Of a stretch of DNA of 64,000 nucleotides, positions 1-11,100 are shown piece by piece (positions within the stretch are counted from its first letter, which is position 1; each line of letters begins with the position of its first letter). This stretch comes from Owenia fusiformis (lineage: Eukaryota > Annelida > Polychaeta > Sabellida > Oweniidae): positions 36,244,436 to 36,308,435 of the forward strand of contig CAIIXF020000006.1 in assembly GCA_903813345.2 (NCBI GenBank), read 5' to 3'. The notes below the pieces were generated by a model. The model ran no database searches. It was not told the DNA's origin and worked only from the letters and a program-made list of their open reading frames with translations. The translations under genes and the position numbers were made by a program.

Positions 1-1596
1 GTCTCTACTAACCCTCCCACAATAGATGACGCCTATGATGATGCCTATGGATATGATTTAAACGAACCATATGAATATGAAAACAAAGTTGAGGAATATA
101 ACGCTCATCAAGGCTTCCTTGAGAAAGGATTTGATGTCGAGGAACTGCGCATGGAACATGAAACCGCAAACGAATGGATGATGCGACGTAAATTTATAGA
201 TGCTCATAGATTTAATTTCCCTAAAGATCGACTTATCTGTTTATCAAGCTGCTTTGTAAATATTGAGAAATATGGTGCCAGGTACCCCCAACAAGTAATG
301 GATGACATTAAAAGGTTAACTCAAGGAATGACTGAAGAACTTAATAAACATAAACAAAAAGCAAAGGACTATACAATGACAAATTTTGTAAGGTCCAGTG
401 GTACTGAAAACAAGAAAGAAGACCCAAGTCAAGCACTGAAAAGGAAATCTGCCGAAGGGGCAGCATATGCTGCAAAAAAGTCTAAGATGTTATTTGTTAA
501 AGCAGCTGGAGAATTTCAAAGTACTGATGTTACACATGCAAATGAGATCTTATCAGGTGATGCTGATGAAATCTTTAACAATATGTCTGCATCTAAAGAA
601 AGAATGAAAGATGCTAAAGAAACTTACACGGGCAACCCCATGTCAGACCCAGGAGCCATAAAAGTGTTGTGCTATAAATTCCTCAGGTTGAGTAAAAAGT
701 TGAACAGTTTCACGGATAAGTCCAAAAATGCTGTTGAGCACATTCATAATGCATGTGCAAGGACACATATGCAGCATAGGGCGGATATAAGACACAGCTG
801 GGAGTCATTGCCCATTTGCTTTGTATGTGAAGTATACATCAATGAGGTCCTTGTTGGAGTTGGAAGAGGTCAAAAAAAGAAGGACGCAAAACATAATGGA
901 TATGCGAATGCTCTAGTGACAATAAAGAAAAAGTTTCTCATAGTTTATAAAAATGAGAAGCCAACCCATGGTCGGTTAGAACTGAGAAGTTCGGATGATC
1001 CATTTGACAATGCTGTGTTTATTAACAAGAGGGATATTATGGAGACCATAGAGCCTCCTAAACCCCCGACCCCTCCACCATCTGAAGAGTCAGAGCCCAC
1101 TCCTGTCCCAGAGCCCAGTAAGCCCACTCAAGAAGATCCCAAAAAGTTGAAACCAACAAAGAAACAGCCACTCCCAGCAAAGGAATTTGTGACGCCACCA
1201 CTTAACCCCGATCCTGCCATGCAAACTAAAGATCTCCCAGTTATCAATCCAAATCCCTTCCAAGACCCTTCCCTCCCTGCTCCAGATATCATGTACACCA
1301 AGAAACCTGCTATTAAAATTGCTGCAAAGTTTAAGTCTGCTTCACTTGTTCCTCAACCGAAGAAACAAGAGGACACCAGGCCTTTGACAGTACAGTGGCG
1401 AGATAGGGCCAACAATCATTCCAATCCTAAGATTGCGAATTTTGTCATTAAGGAACCAATGGAGGCTGAAGATGGGTCTGCAGAACCACTAGGTGTGCTG
1501 GTGAACAGTATATCTGCGGCTCCACAATGTGATGGTAATTTCTCGGTGAAGCCAGGGCAAGATGGCCATGTTGGAGTATTCAGTCTTGGTGGTGAG
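1..1596 (+). CDS. NKRF: NKRF-like exon A (open at left edge): XTBD and dsRBM region
   Basis: Frame 1 is open from the first base, so the exon or at least the CDS begins outside the window; the ATG at 151 is internal because the acidic/Tyr-rich stretch before it (DDAYDDAYGYDLNEPYEYE) reads in frame. XTBD residues lie at nt 160-360. A dsRBM-like block ends in GVGRGQKKKDAKHNGYANAL (nt 865-924). The 3' third is Pro-rich and probably disordered. The second dsRBM starts near nt 1470. The exon ends at GGTGAG followed by the donor gtaagg (phase 0). Reading through the donor would add ten residues to a stop at 1624. Confidence 0.85.
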
Positions 1597-4500
1597 GTAA
1601 GGCTAAACTGGACCTTATTATCCTGAAATAAAGTTAGAAAATGTGTTGAGAAAATAGGGTTGACAGTTGACATGATTATGATGACAATTTGTTCAAAATT
1701 TACGATTTATGTCTCTCATCTCTGCATCTTTTTTATCCACTCAACTTAAATATTCATAAATAATCTCTTATTAACTGTTACTCTATCAGTCGCAGTCAAT
1801 GAAGCAAGCCACAAGAATTAAGTGCATGTACATGCCTGATTAGATTTGTCAAAAAAAATAAGTACTTTTACATATTTTCTGTAGAGAAAACTGTCCAGGC
1901 AGAAAAACCAATCAAAAAATGTTGTGAATTTTGAGCATATTTATTGTTAATTTCAGGTTATTGCTGTAGGGAAAGGAGCCACCCCAAAGGATGCTAAACG
2001 CAAATCAGCAGAACTGGCCATGCCTTTATTAAAACAATGGTGCTGGACTTTAAAGGTAGAATATTGTTCAACAAACAGGTGCAATGTAGCTTATAGGTGT
2101 TACTTGCATCAGAACATCGACTGGACTTATATGGCTTATTGTAATTTCCCGATGTGTGCCTAACATGGTTTTATCCATCATTATTGTAAATACTATATCT
2201 TTCTATCATTTATGCTGCTAGTATTGTTATTGTTATCAGGTTGGTTATTTCTAAATTCTGAGTGTAACTGTAAGTTCCAAAACAATTTGAGAAACATATA
2301 TCCCACGTCATAGGAATTTTCTAAAATTTCAGCAATTATGTAATGTAATGCTTGATTTCTTGAACATTGAATCATTTTTTGTACTTTTCTTCCAAAATTG
2401 TATGAATTTAAATTAAACGACTTTAACTGCGTTTGTTCATGTATAATTGGCATTTTAGACAGGTAAACCTCAGACTGATGGTGATAAAGTATCAAAGGAG
2501 TCCATAGGTGATCTGTCTGCAACAGAGGGGACGTCTGGAGCTAATGGAAATCTAGGCTCACAAATTGAGGGTGACAATATAGGTGAGTTGATATCTCATG
2601 AATTGCTCTCTGCAAAGGAAGATGAATAACACATACAAGGAAGATGCAACAAAGTTTGGAGGGTTACAGAAAACAGTTCCTATGTGTCTGTCCAGGCAAT
2701 AACTAAATACCCTTGGTCTGATATTTGTGTTTATTTTTAACACATATGCTTTGTGGATGGACAAGTGGTGTTTGAAATCTGATTTTCAGAATGCCTGTCC
2801 CCTCAGAAATTTGCATTTTTTTGAAATTTTGCAAATAAGATTGTGGGTTTTGCGATTTAAAATAATGGATTTTGTATCAAAATTTTGAATTTTGTGATTC
2901 AAAAACTATGGATTTTGCTAGGATTTTTCATTAGAAAATTGAAATTTAAAAAAGTGAAAAACTTCAGAATTTTTTGCGCCTTTGAAATTTTGTGAATGGC
3001 ACCCAATTTTGCAAAATTGCATTGCAGTCGCAGAAACGCAAATTATGAGACAGATTTTGTTTCAAAATGATTGTCATAAGTGAATAGGACCTTTGAGTTT
3101 CCAACATGGGTGCTCAATTCAAAATGGCCGCCTTTTTTGTGCAGAATATAATCTTTGATAACTGAAATATCTTTTATGATTATTGCTTTTCATCCCAATA
3201 TTGAATAAAGTTTAATAGGGATATAGTGAAGCCCTCAATCTGTCCATCTGTCCATCAGTCCATTCAGAAAATAGCTCAAATACCAGTGGACATACTATGA
3301 GATCTCTCAGTTTTACTTCACTATACTACATGCAAATGAAAGGCAGTCTAGAGCAGTTTGTTGCAAATATAACATTGTATATCATTTTTTCAGATTTGTG
3401 CTTCGGAAAATCCAAAATGGCCACGCAATGTTTGAATTATCAGTTATTTTGAGATATGGCTCAAATCGAAAGATTTTTGTTTTTGTAGAGTCAATCACAA
3501 TTAATAGGGAGTTTAAGCTTGCAATGTTTTTCACAACCTAAACATGAACAGAAAATATTTAAGCAATTATTTGTATGGGCGATTGGTCATAAGTATAGGT
3601 GGGCATTTTGATTTTATATGCAAGCTTAAACTCCCTATTTTTAAATTTTTCAGATTCATGCATTGAAAATCTAAAATGATCCCTTAATGTGAAAATTCAC
3701 AGTAATTAAGAGGTCCCTTCAAGTGTGGCTCTATTGAAGTTAATTTTCAGTAGAACACAAATATTGTATTCCTTCACTAATATGTACATGTATTTCTAAT
3801 TTGTACCCTTGAAGATACAACATGACCAACATATACTCATGACATCGTTGAGAATGATTTTAAACACTGCATTCATTTTACCATATACTCAATACAATGA
3901 TCAAACACTGCATTCATTTTATTTTACCGTGACAATGATCTGATACACTGCATTCATTCACCATATACTCATGACAATAATCTTATACACTGCATTAATT
4001 CACCATAAACTCATGACAATGATCTGATACACTGCATTCATTCACCATATACTCATGACAATAATCTTATACACTGCATTTATTTTACCATATACGACAT
4101 GACAATAATCTTATACACTGCATTCATTCACCATAAACTCATGACAATGATCTGATACACTGCATTCATTCACCATATACTCATGACAATAATCTTATAC
4201 ACTGCATTTATTTTACCATATACTCATGACAATAATCTTATACACTGCATTCATTCACCATAAACTCATGACAACGATCTGATACACTGCATTCATTCAG
4301 CATATACTCATGACAATAATCTTATACACTGCATTTATTTTACCATATACTCATGACAATAATCTTATACACTGCATTCATTCACCATAAACTCATGACA
4401 ATGATCTGATACACTGCATTCATTCACCATATACTCATGACAATAATCTTTTACACTGCATTCATTTACCATAAACTCATGACAATGATCTGATACACTG

Positions 4501-6980
4501 CATTCATTCACCATATACTCATGACAATAATCTTTTACACTGCATTCATTCACCATAAACTCATGACAATGATCTGATACACTGCATTCATTCACCATAT
4601 ACTCATGACAATAATCTTATACACTGCATTTATTTTACCATATACTCATGACAATAATCTTATACACTGCATTCATTCACCATAAACTCATGACAACGAT
4701 CTGATACACTGCATTCATTCAGCATATACTCATGACAATAATCTTATACACTGCATTTATTTTACCATATACTCATGACAATAATCTTATACACTGCATT
4801 CATTCACCATAAACTCATGACAATGATCTGATACACTGCATTCATTCACCATATACTCATGACAATAATCTTTTACACTGCATTCATTTACCATAAACTC
4901 ATGACAATGATCTGATACACTGCATTCATTCAGCATATACTCATGACAGTGATCTGATACACTGCATTCACTTGAGCAAATACTCATGACAATAATAAAA
5001 AAACAAAATTCTCATGACAGTAATCTATTACACTGCTTTGTTTCAGTTCCTAAGGAGGAGAAATTATCTGTAAATCAGAATATATCTGCTTCAGCCCATT
5101 GTACAGGGGTGATCTTAATTATTGTTTTGACTAGTGTTGTCGCGATGTGGCATAATCGTACATCGATGCATCGGCAATTTTCAGTAGTAAACATCGATGC
5201 ACATCGCGATGTACATCAAGAAAAAGTTCGAGAAAAGTGCACTAAAATACCGAACGCTAATGCACTAAAATACCGAACAGAACAAATTAATAAGAGTACG
5301 GTGGTACATCCTGGAACTTCTAGTAACGGTGAAATGAAAGTAAAGTAATTTTTTTAAATTAATGGTTCATTTCGACTAGCTAAAACAGTTTTAAAGTGAA
5401 AGAATATCAGAAAACATTGGAAAATGTAATAAGACATGAAAAAAAGTAAGCAATTTGCGTCAAAATAAGATAAGAAAGGGCGATTTTTAGCAAATTAAAT
5501 TTTTCAAAAACATCGATGTTTTGTTTCAGACATCGATGCATCGCCAGAACCAGCTTTGGCGATGTATATCGCGATGTATCGATTAATCGCAACAACACTA
5601 GTTTTGACCACGTGAAACTGGGGTCAAAAAGGTGTTGAAAAGGCTGTTAGGCCTGTCAATGTCATACATTCTGTATCACTGGTCTGATGCAGGATGACTA
5701 AGTATCATTAAAGATGGTAGACAAAATTTGTTATTTATAAACCTTTGATATCAGTTAAACCAAGTAAAATACGGATCCCAAATATTTGGTCATTCAAGCT
5801 AATAAAGTTCAGATCATTGTAAACAACTTACAAAGAAATGCTCAAACATCTCCCATATCAGTGAAATTTAGATTTTAAATAAAAGTGTTTGTGTTAAGAT
5901 GGTACTAACTAAAATCACATTTTTTGGCAATGATGATACTTAATCAAACAGGGGATGATATTAACTGTATGGGATGGATACACTGTAAATCTCCACTGAG
6001 TTGGCTTTATCTGTGGTGAATATAATTACATGTATGTCACAACCTCATCATTTTTGTGGATGGTATTTGTTGGTTTGTATTTGACAGTTGGCATTTGTAA
6101 CAAATGGCAGGTGGTGACATTTTGCATGTTAATGCCTTGTCATAAAGTTAGTATTATCATCCATTGAGTTGTATCCTCCTAAGCAAAGTCCATTTCTCTA
6201 AATTTCTTATATTTTGGTCATGATAGGAACTTTATTAGTTTGCCTTGCTAAATATTTCCGTTCTACAATTAATTTTGTAGCTGAAATTGCATGTTGTCAT
6301 CTTGGATGACACTAACTCATCTAAGTATCATCCTGCTGTGGACCAGTGTGAATATTGTTTTTATACCAGGGCTAGTATGTGAAATTTCATGTATCATTTT
6401 GTTTGTTTATACTTAGGTAACTGGATGCACTAAACAGTAATGGGTCTTGGAAGAAAGTCCATGCTATATTTTATATATTTGTTATTTTAAGTTCACCTGA
6501 TGCCTGGATCAAATGGAGTCAAAGGAAGAAAGACAATGTTATATTTTATATATTTATTTATTTTAAGGTAACCGGATGCTACAGAAGATCGGCTGGACTG
6601 GAGGAGGTCTTGGCAAGAAAGAAACAGGCAGAGTTCAACCAGTTTCCCTTGAGAGTGTCATTAATAGGGAGGGTTTGGGTTATACAGGGGATGTCACAAA
6701 TCTTAAACAAACTGTGAAAAAACATGTGGAAAATTATATAAAGTCGGGTAAAACTGGCGAGATGGCATTCTCGGCTGATTTTACATCAGAGGAGCGTAAA
6801 ATTATCCACAATGAGGCTAGAAAATTGGGCTTGAAGAGTCAAAGTTATAACACCAAGATTGGACGATTTTTAGTAGTGAGTCGGAAACGAAATTTAATTC
6901 AGACAATTGAGTATGCATTGACCAATGAGGAAGCTTCAGATAAATACAAAGTTATACCTCCGACTGGGAACATTTTCTAA
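1..6980 (+). CDS. NKRF: NKRF-like gene (5' partial), short form: XTBD - dsRBM - dsRBM - G-patch - R3H
   Basis: Join of 1-1596, 1957-2055, 2459-2582 and 6568-6980; at least 743 codons, against about 690 for human NKRF, with the start upstream of the window. The domain order matches NF-kappa-B-repressing factor: an XRN2-binding XTBD domain (W-x2-RR-x-F start near nt 169), a dsRBM-like region (about nt 700-960), a Pro-rich linker (nt 1040-1380), a second dsRBM split by the first intron, a G-patch (GWTGGGLGKKE) and an R3H domain (RKIIHNEARKLGL, holding R-x3-H). NKRF family proteins are nuclear/nucleolar RNA-binding partners of the exonuclease XRN2 in rRNA processing and transcription control; that role is inferred from family. 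Intron phases agree (0, 0, 1). The long form uses the exon at 8129 instead of 6568. CDKN2AIP also has XTBD but lacks the G-patch/R3H ending, so NKRF fits better. Confidence 0.82.
1957..2055 (+). CDS. NKRF: NKRF-like exon B: C-terminal half of second dsRBM
   Basis: Acceptor taatttcag precedes VIAVGKGATPKDAKRKSAEL, which completes the dsRBM begun in exon A; the G-x-G-x(3)-KDAKRKSAE-A pattern is the conserved C-terminal helix of dsRBMs. 33 codons, phase 0 at both ends; donor gtagaa at 2056. It is too short to stand out as an ORF and was found by frame and splice-site inspection. Confidence 0.82.
2459..2582 (+). CDS. NKRF: NKRF-like exon C: Gly/Ser/Thr-rich linker, branch point for alternative endings
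   Basis: Acceptor cattttag, phase-0 entry, reads TGKPQTDGDKVSKESIGDL and on to ...EGDNI-G, then the strong donor gtgagt at 2583 (phase 1). No domain: a low-complexity linker. The phase matters. Both the G-patch exon (6568, entry GT-AAC) and the giant exon (8129, entry GA-GGC) need one donated base, so this donor can join either. Confidence 0.72.
3503..3639. repeat. Small foldback element with 21-bp inverted ends
   Basis: AATAGGGAGTTTAAGCTTGC at 3503 is mirrored by its reverse complement ending at 3639, with AT-rich sequence between. MITE-like; no coding capacity. Confidence 0.7.
3826..4985. repeat. 42-bp minisatellite/satellite array, about 27 copies
   Basis: Unit of 42 bp (ACTGCATTCATTCACCATAT... 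ending ATAATCTTATAC) repeated head to tail. Two alternating variants (ATAATCTTATAC and ATGATCTGATAC) give an 84-bp higher order, and a longer block of about 570 bp is itself duplicated. The 5' copies are most diverged. Because 42 is divisible by 3 the minus strand shows spurious ORFs with a 14-residue period. The last diverged units run to about 5046, where the array sequence itself makes a TTTCAG acceptor-like site. Confidence 0.93.
5132..5600. mobile_element. hAT-type MITE (469 bp) with 8-bp target duplication
   Basis: Element ends are TAGTGTTGTCGCGAT at 5132 and the near-complement ATCGCAACAACACTA ending at 5600. Both sides are flanked by GTTTTGAC (5124-5131 and 5601-5608), an exact 8-bp target site duplication as expected of hAT transposition. 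The interior contains repeated ATCGATGCATCG palindromes near both ends (subterminal repeats). No transposase; non-autonomous. Confidence 0.88.
6411..6567 (+). pseudogene. Two decayed tandem copies of the G-patch exon start
   Basis: Acceptor + exon start recurs at 6417 (acttag|GTAACTGGATGCAC) and 6492 (attttaag|TTCACCTGATGC), spaced 75 and 76 bp from each other and from the real acceptor at 6567. Each copy keeps recognisable pieces of the real exon (GGTCTTGG-AAGAAAG) but has stops or lost frame. The pattern is a small tandem duplication of the intron end plus exon start that has decayed. Confidence 0.65.
6568..6980 (+). CDS. NKRF: NKRF-like terminal exon D1: G-patch and R3H domains
   Basis: Entry phase 1: the G left by exon C plus GT gives Gly, then NRMLQKIGWTGGGLGKKETG, a G-patch (the ATG at 6576 is internal). 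Next comes REGLGYTGD and the R3H domain with FTSEERKIIHNEARKLGL and FLVVSRKRN, then a stop at 6978-6980 after PPTGNIF. R3H binds single-stranded nucleic acid; the Arg and His of R-x3-H are present. The acceptor is the weak ttattttaag. This is the classical NKRF carboxy-terminus. Confidence 0.85.
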
Positions 6981-8128
6981 GTTACTGACTTTTCATTGGA
7001 TTTATGCTCATTATCCCATTGGACAAGGTTCAGTGGGATACGAATACTGTATTTTCTTTCACAGGTTCGTCCAATGGACAATTGATCATATCTTATGCAC
7101 ATGCCCTATGTCATAAGTTGTGCTTGAAAGCTTCTGTTTTTGACAGTCCAAAATCTAAAAAATAGTTACTACATATCTTTAAAATGCATGACTATTTTTA
7201 TGAGTTTGCCTTAACTAAGGTAATGAAGTGATTTTGTTCATAGTTTATATACATGGAAACATGCTACATTGTCCTCAGCCATTTCCTCAGTAAGGCAGCC
7301 ATTTTGATAAATGGCATCCCGTGGCCATGAGGTTGTGAGTTCAAGACGTATGAGCTCCCTTTGTTTATTCATTTAGGTGTGTCGTTTTTAAGTTGTTTTT
7401 TTGTTAAAACTCCAAAACTCATATAATTATAGCTCAACAAGTAACTTCATCAGTCCTCTTGATATCTCTTGATATTCCCTTCACAGGTGACGATTGGAAT
7501 CTTGAACAGTTCTCTTGATATTTAAATGTAAATGCATACAATCATTTAACATTATCTTTTGACAATTTGTCTTGTATTGTGATCATTTTGAGAAATGTAG
7601 TCTCGGGATCTTGTGTGCTGCTTGGCAATCTGTTCAATGGGATATGCTATTCCATGGCATTGCTGTATTATCTATTTTTCACAAAAAATGATGTAATGAA
7701 CATAGTGAGAGATAGTTGAATGCACTGGCCTTTTACTATGTACTTATGTTTGTATCATTTTGGATTTCAGGATTTAACAAATTGAATAAATAAGCAATCA
7801 TGTACATTAAAACTTTCTCTGTTGCTTTTCAGACCCATTCCTAGTGTGGATCCATTTTCATGGGGTCAGTTATTTCAGAAATGCAATAATCATTTAATTT
7901 AAAAATAATTCTACATATTAACTGGAAATGATAGATTTCGTAGAATAAGACCTAATCTCAGTCATTAAAACAGACATTTAGACTTCATATTTCGAGAAAA
8001 TAATTCTGAAATTTCTTGACCTCATGGATTCCAGTGGATCGTGTGATGGTGCCCTGAATGGCAAGACATGATACTGTTATAACAAAATTTTATACAGTAA
8101 TAATTTAAGTTCTGTCTTGTCATTCCAG
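6981..8128 (+). other. 3' UTR of the short form / intron before the giant exon
   Basis: No coding sequence seen. An AATAAA at 7785-7790 is the best poly(A) signal for the short form. Around 7296-7370 a stretch with GGTTGTGAGTTCAAGAC resembles a pol III B box but no convincing A box was found. The interval ends with the acceptor cattccag at 8128. Confidence 0.5.
7785..7790 (+). terminator. Candidate poly(A) signal AATAAA of the short NKRF-like form
   Basis: Canonical hexamer about 800 bp downstream of the stop at 6980 and before the giant exon. Placement is an inference; no transcript evidence. Confidence 0.4.
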
Positions 8129-11100
8129 GAGGCCAGACAACTAGGGATGGGTCAAATCCTGACCATCAATCTGGGACCACAATCCCTGATACTGCAAACC
8201 TTAATGTAAAAGACAAAACCTTCACACGTGAAGACATCGGGGGCAAAGGTGATATAAATGGTTTCAGAAAGGTTATCAAATATGAATTCAGGTCATATGC
8301 CCTATCTCAGACAATAAGACATATTGTCTTTAAAAAATATTGTGTAGATTTCACAGAAATTGAACTGGATGTTATCCATGAAGAAAGATGTCTGTTTGGT
8401 CTGCTAAATTTGAGTGATTGGGATGATTTTTTAGTAATAGGAAAAGTGAGGGACCTTGAAAGTGTTAGCAAAATGGATGAAAGTTCAGATACACCTAATC
8501 TTGTACCCCACTTGAAGTCTTATACAGATTCACAATTCCACGTAGTAGACAAAACCTTTGCTAGAGCAGATTTTGGATTCATCGATGATATAAATGGTTT
8601 CAGAAAAATCATCAAAAATCATCTGAAGTCATACATTAAATCTCAGACAGTAAGGTACATTATCCTTAGAGATCTACATGAAAATTTCACTGAAGCTGAA
8701 ATAGATGTTCTCCATGAAGAAAAATTTAGGCTAGGACTTTCAAATACAGATGATACGGTTGATTTATTAGTATGCAAGATGAAAGACCCAAAAGGTACTA
8801 GTCAGATTGGTAAAGCTGTATGTACACCATATCTAGTGCCCCATCTGAAACCTGTCCCTCCTCTCAGCTTGGAATCAATGTATACAACACCAGACGATGC
8901 CACTGTACCTGCTATTGGGTTTGATACTGAATCTGACCTTGTATGCTTGTCTGATTCTGATGATGACATTTATGTCGTTGATGATGATGATATCAAAGGT
9001 GATGGTGTAATGACATGGGAGAACAGTGATGATGATGATGTTGAATATGAGTTAGTTGAAACAGATGATGAGTTCAAGGAGTTTCCTGATGGAAATGTGT
9101 GGCAATTTGAACTCCCTCCTAGTCTGTATGAAGAATTTGATGTTCCAGATCTTGATGAGCTACCAATTTTAGAATCTTCAATAGGAGAGAAAGTACTTGA
9201 GTCTAATAATGATGATGATAATGATGACTTGTCTAATCGTGAATGTCCAAACACTGGTAAAATTTTAGACCCTTGTCCTATTTCAAAGGAAACTACTCTC
9301 AAAAGTTGCTTGAAGAAACCTTGTAAGGCAAGTGGAGAAGTTGAAGTCAAAGAAATAAGCATACAGAAATGTAAAGAAATCAAGCCAAATGAACAATCTG
9401 ATAAACTGGAAAAACCAAATGACATGTCTAAGGATCATGAATATCCAAAGACTAAAATTCTAAACCCTGGTCCCATTTCAAAGGAAACTTCCCTCAAAAG
9501 TTGCTTGAAGAAACCTAAGACAAGTGGAGAAATCATGTCAAATGAACCATCTGATAAATTTGAACAATCAAAGGAATGTCCAAAGACTAAAATTCTAGAC
9601 CCTGGTCCTATTCCAAAGAAAACTAGCCTCAAAAGTTGCTTGAAGAATACAGCCAAGATAAGTGGAGAAGTTGAAGTCATATTAACTGAAGCTGAACCAA
9701 ATCGCAAGGAAAACCTTACACAAGTTCTCCTTCAAAGTTGTTTTAAGAAGCCCACTCCAGATAAAAATAACATGAAAGAAGTTTCATTTACTCCATCAAC
9801 AAAATCTGGTCCTCCATCCCTGGAACCTGGAGAAATAGGCAAAAAAATGAAACTCAGAAGTTGTTTCGCTCTTACTCAATCTCTTGCAAAATCTTGTGTC
9901 AATGCAATTCCGATGAAGTCAGACTTTTCAAGACCTGAAAAAAGTTATCACAAGAAAACAATAGTTGATACTGTTCCTGGTCCATTTGTCAGTAAGCTTG
10001 ACATACCAGGTAGTGAAGCTTCTGTAAACATAGTGGCAGATGACAATATATCTCACACACAAACAGATAATTCAAATATGGCTAATCAAAATTTAGCAGG
10101 GAATAAAGCAGAACTAAAGAGCGATCTTCATTCACAGGAATTGACCCAGCAGAATCCTTTAAAAAATCCAAATACATTAAGTGAAGAAGTCCCACAACAT
10201 GAAGTCATTGACTTGACAGAAGATATGACGGATGAAAATTTGACTGGGAATGATTCTGGAGTGAATTTTGGGTCTAGTTCCACGCAAGAGTTGAGCTCAA
10301 AATCTCGGAATATTATCAAAGATTCAAACAAAGTACAACCTCGAGTCATTGACCATGCAAAAAATATTGGTGATGAAAATTTAACAGAAGATAATTCAGG
10401 AGTAGTTAGTAGTTTAGATAAAGTAAAAATTATACAACCTCGAATTATTGACCACACAAAAACCATCAATGATGAAAATTTAACAGAAGATAATTCAAGA
10501 GAAGTAAGTGGTTCAAAGCAAAAGACTTTATTTAGAAAATTAAAAACCACTGATAAAGTAAAGGCTATCAGACCTCATATTGTTGACGTAACATACCTAA
10601 GTGACTCAGATTCAGATTCCTCTGGATCTACTAAGATGCCACTGGATCCTAACCATCTGAGACAATTGAGAAATTCTAAAGTTGTAGACCTATCTGTGTA
10701 TCGCTCATCTCAGCATAAGTCCCCAGAGGAGCAGGATGAACAAAATGTTGAGGAGTTATTTCCAAAAATAAATTCTTCACAAAGTCAACAATCCAAAATT
10801 GTAACTACATACAATTCTGGAATGCTTGATCCAAGGATGATTCAAAATTCTGAAATGCAACTTCCAAGCACAGTTCAAAATCCTGGAATTCAACAGCCAA
10901 TGATGTTCCAAAATCCTGGAATGCAACAGCCAGGGATTGTTCAGAACCCTGAAATACAACAGCCAAGAATGGTACAACTTCCCGAAATGCAACAGCCAAG
11001 AATGGTACAAAATCCCGAAATGCAACAGCCAAGAAAGGTACAAAATCCCGAAATGCAACAGCCAAGGATGACTCAAAATCCTGAAATGCAACAGCCAAGA

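Larger units (their letters stand above)
2583..6567 (+). other. NKRF-like intron C, filled with repeats
   Basis: Intron between the linker exon and the G-patch exon. From left to right it holds AT-rich sequence, a decayed copy of the 'GAACGAAGTTCG' element family (about 3200-3440), a small foldback (3503-3639), a 42-bp satellite (3826-4985), a hAT-type MITE with clean 8-bp duplication (5132-5600), a copy of the 'GGTGGTGACATTTTGCATG' repeat also seen in the DDAH intron (about 6095-6145), and two relics of the G-patch exon start (6411-6560). Confidence 0.7.

Noticed and set aside
3826-4985. Array looks CRISPR-like at first sight
   Set aside because: No unique spacers: the units are contiguous and diverge gradually; eukaryotic sequence.
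4365-4987. Minus-strand frames with MVNECSVSDHCHE repeats
   Set aside because: Product of the 42-bp satellite, whose length is a multiple of three; no start context, splice sites or neighbours.
4986-5348. Frame containing VPKEEKLSVNQNISASAHCTG as an NKRF-like exon (5047-5108)
   Set aside because: Entry phase fits exon C, but the only GT donor (5109) leaves phase 0 while the next exons need phase 1; acceptor is made by satellite sequence. Mentioned only as a possible cryptic exon.
7296-7375. Possible tRNA-derived SINE (GGTTGTGAGTTCAAGAC)
   Set aside because: Only a weak B-box match; no A box, tail or target duplication recognised.
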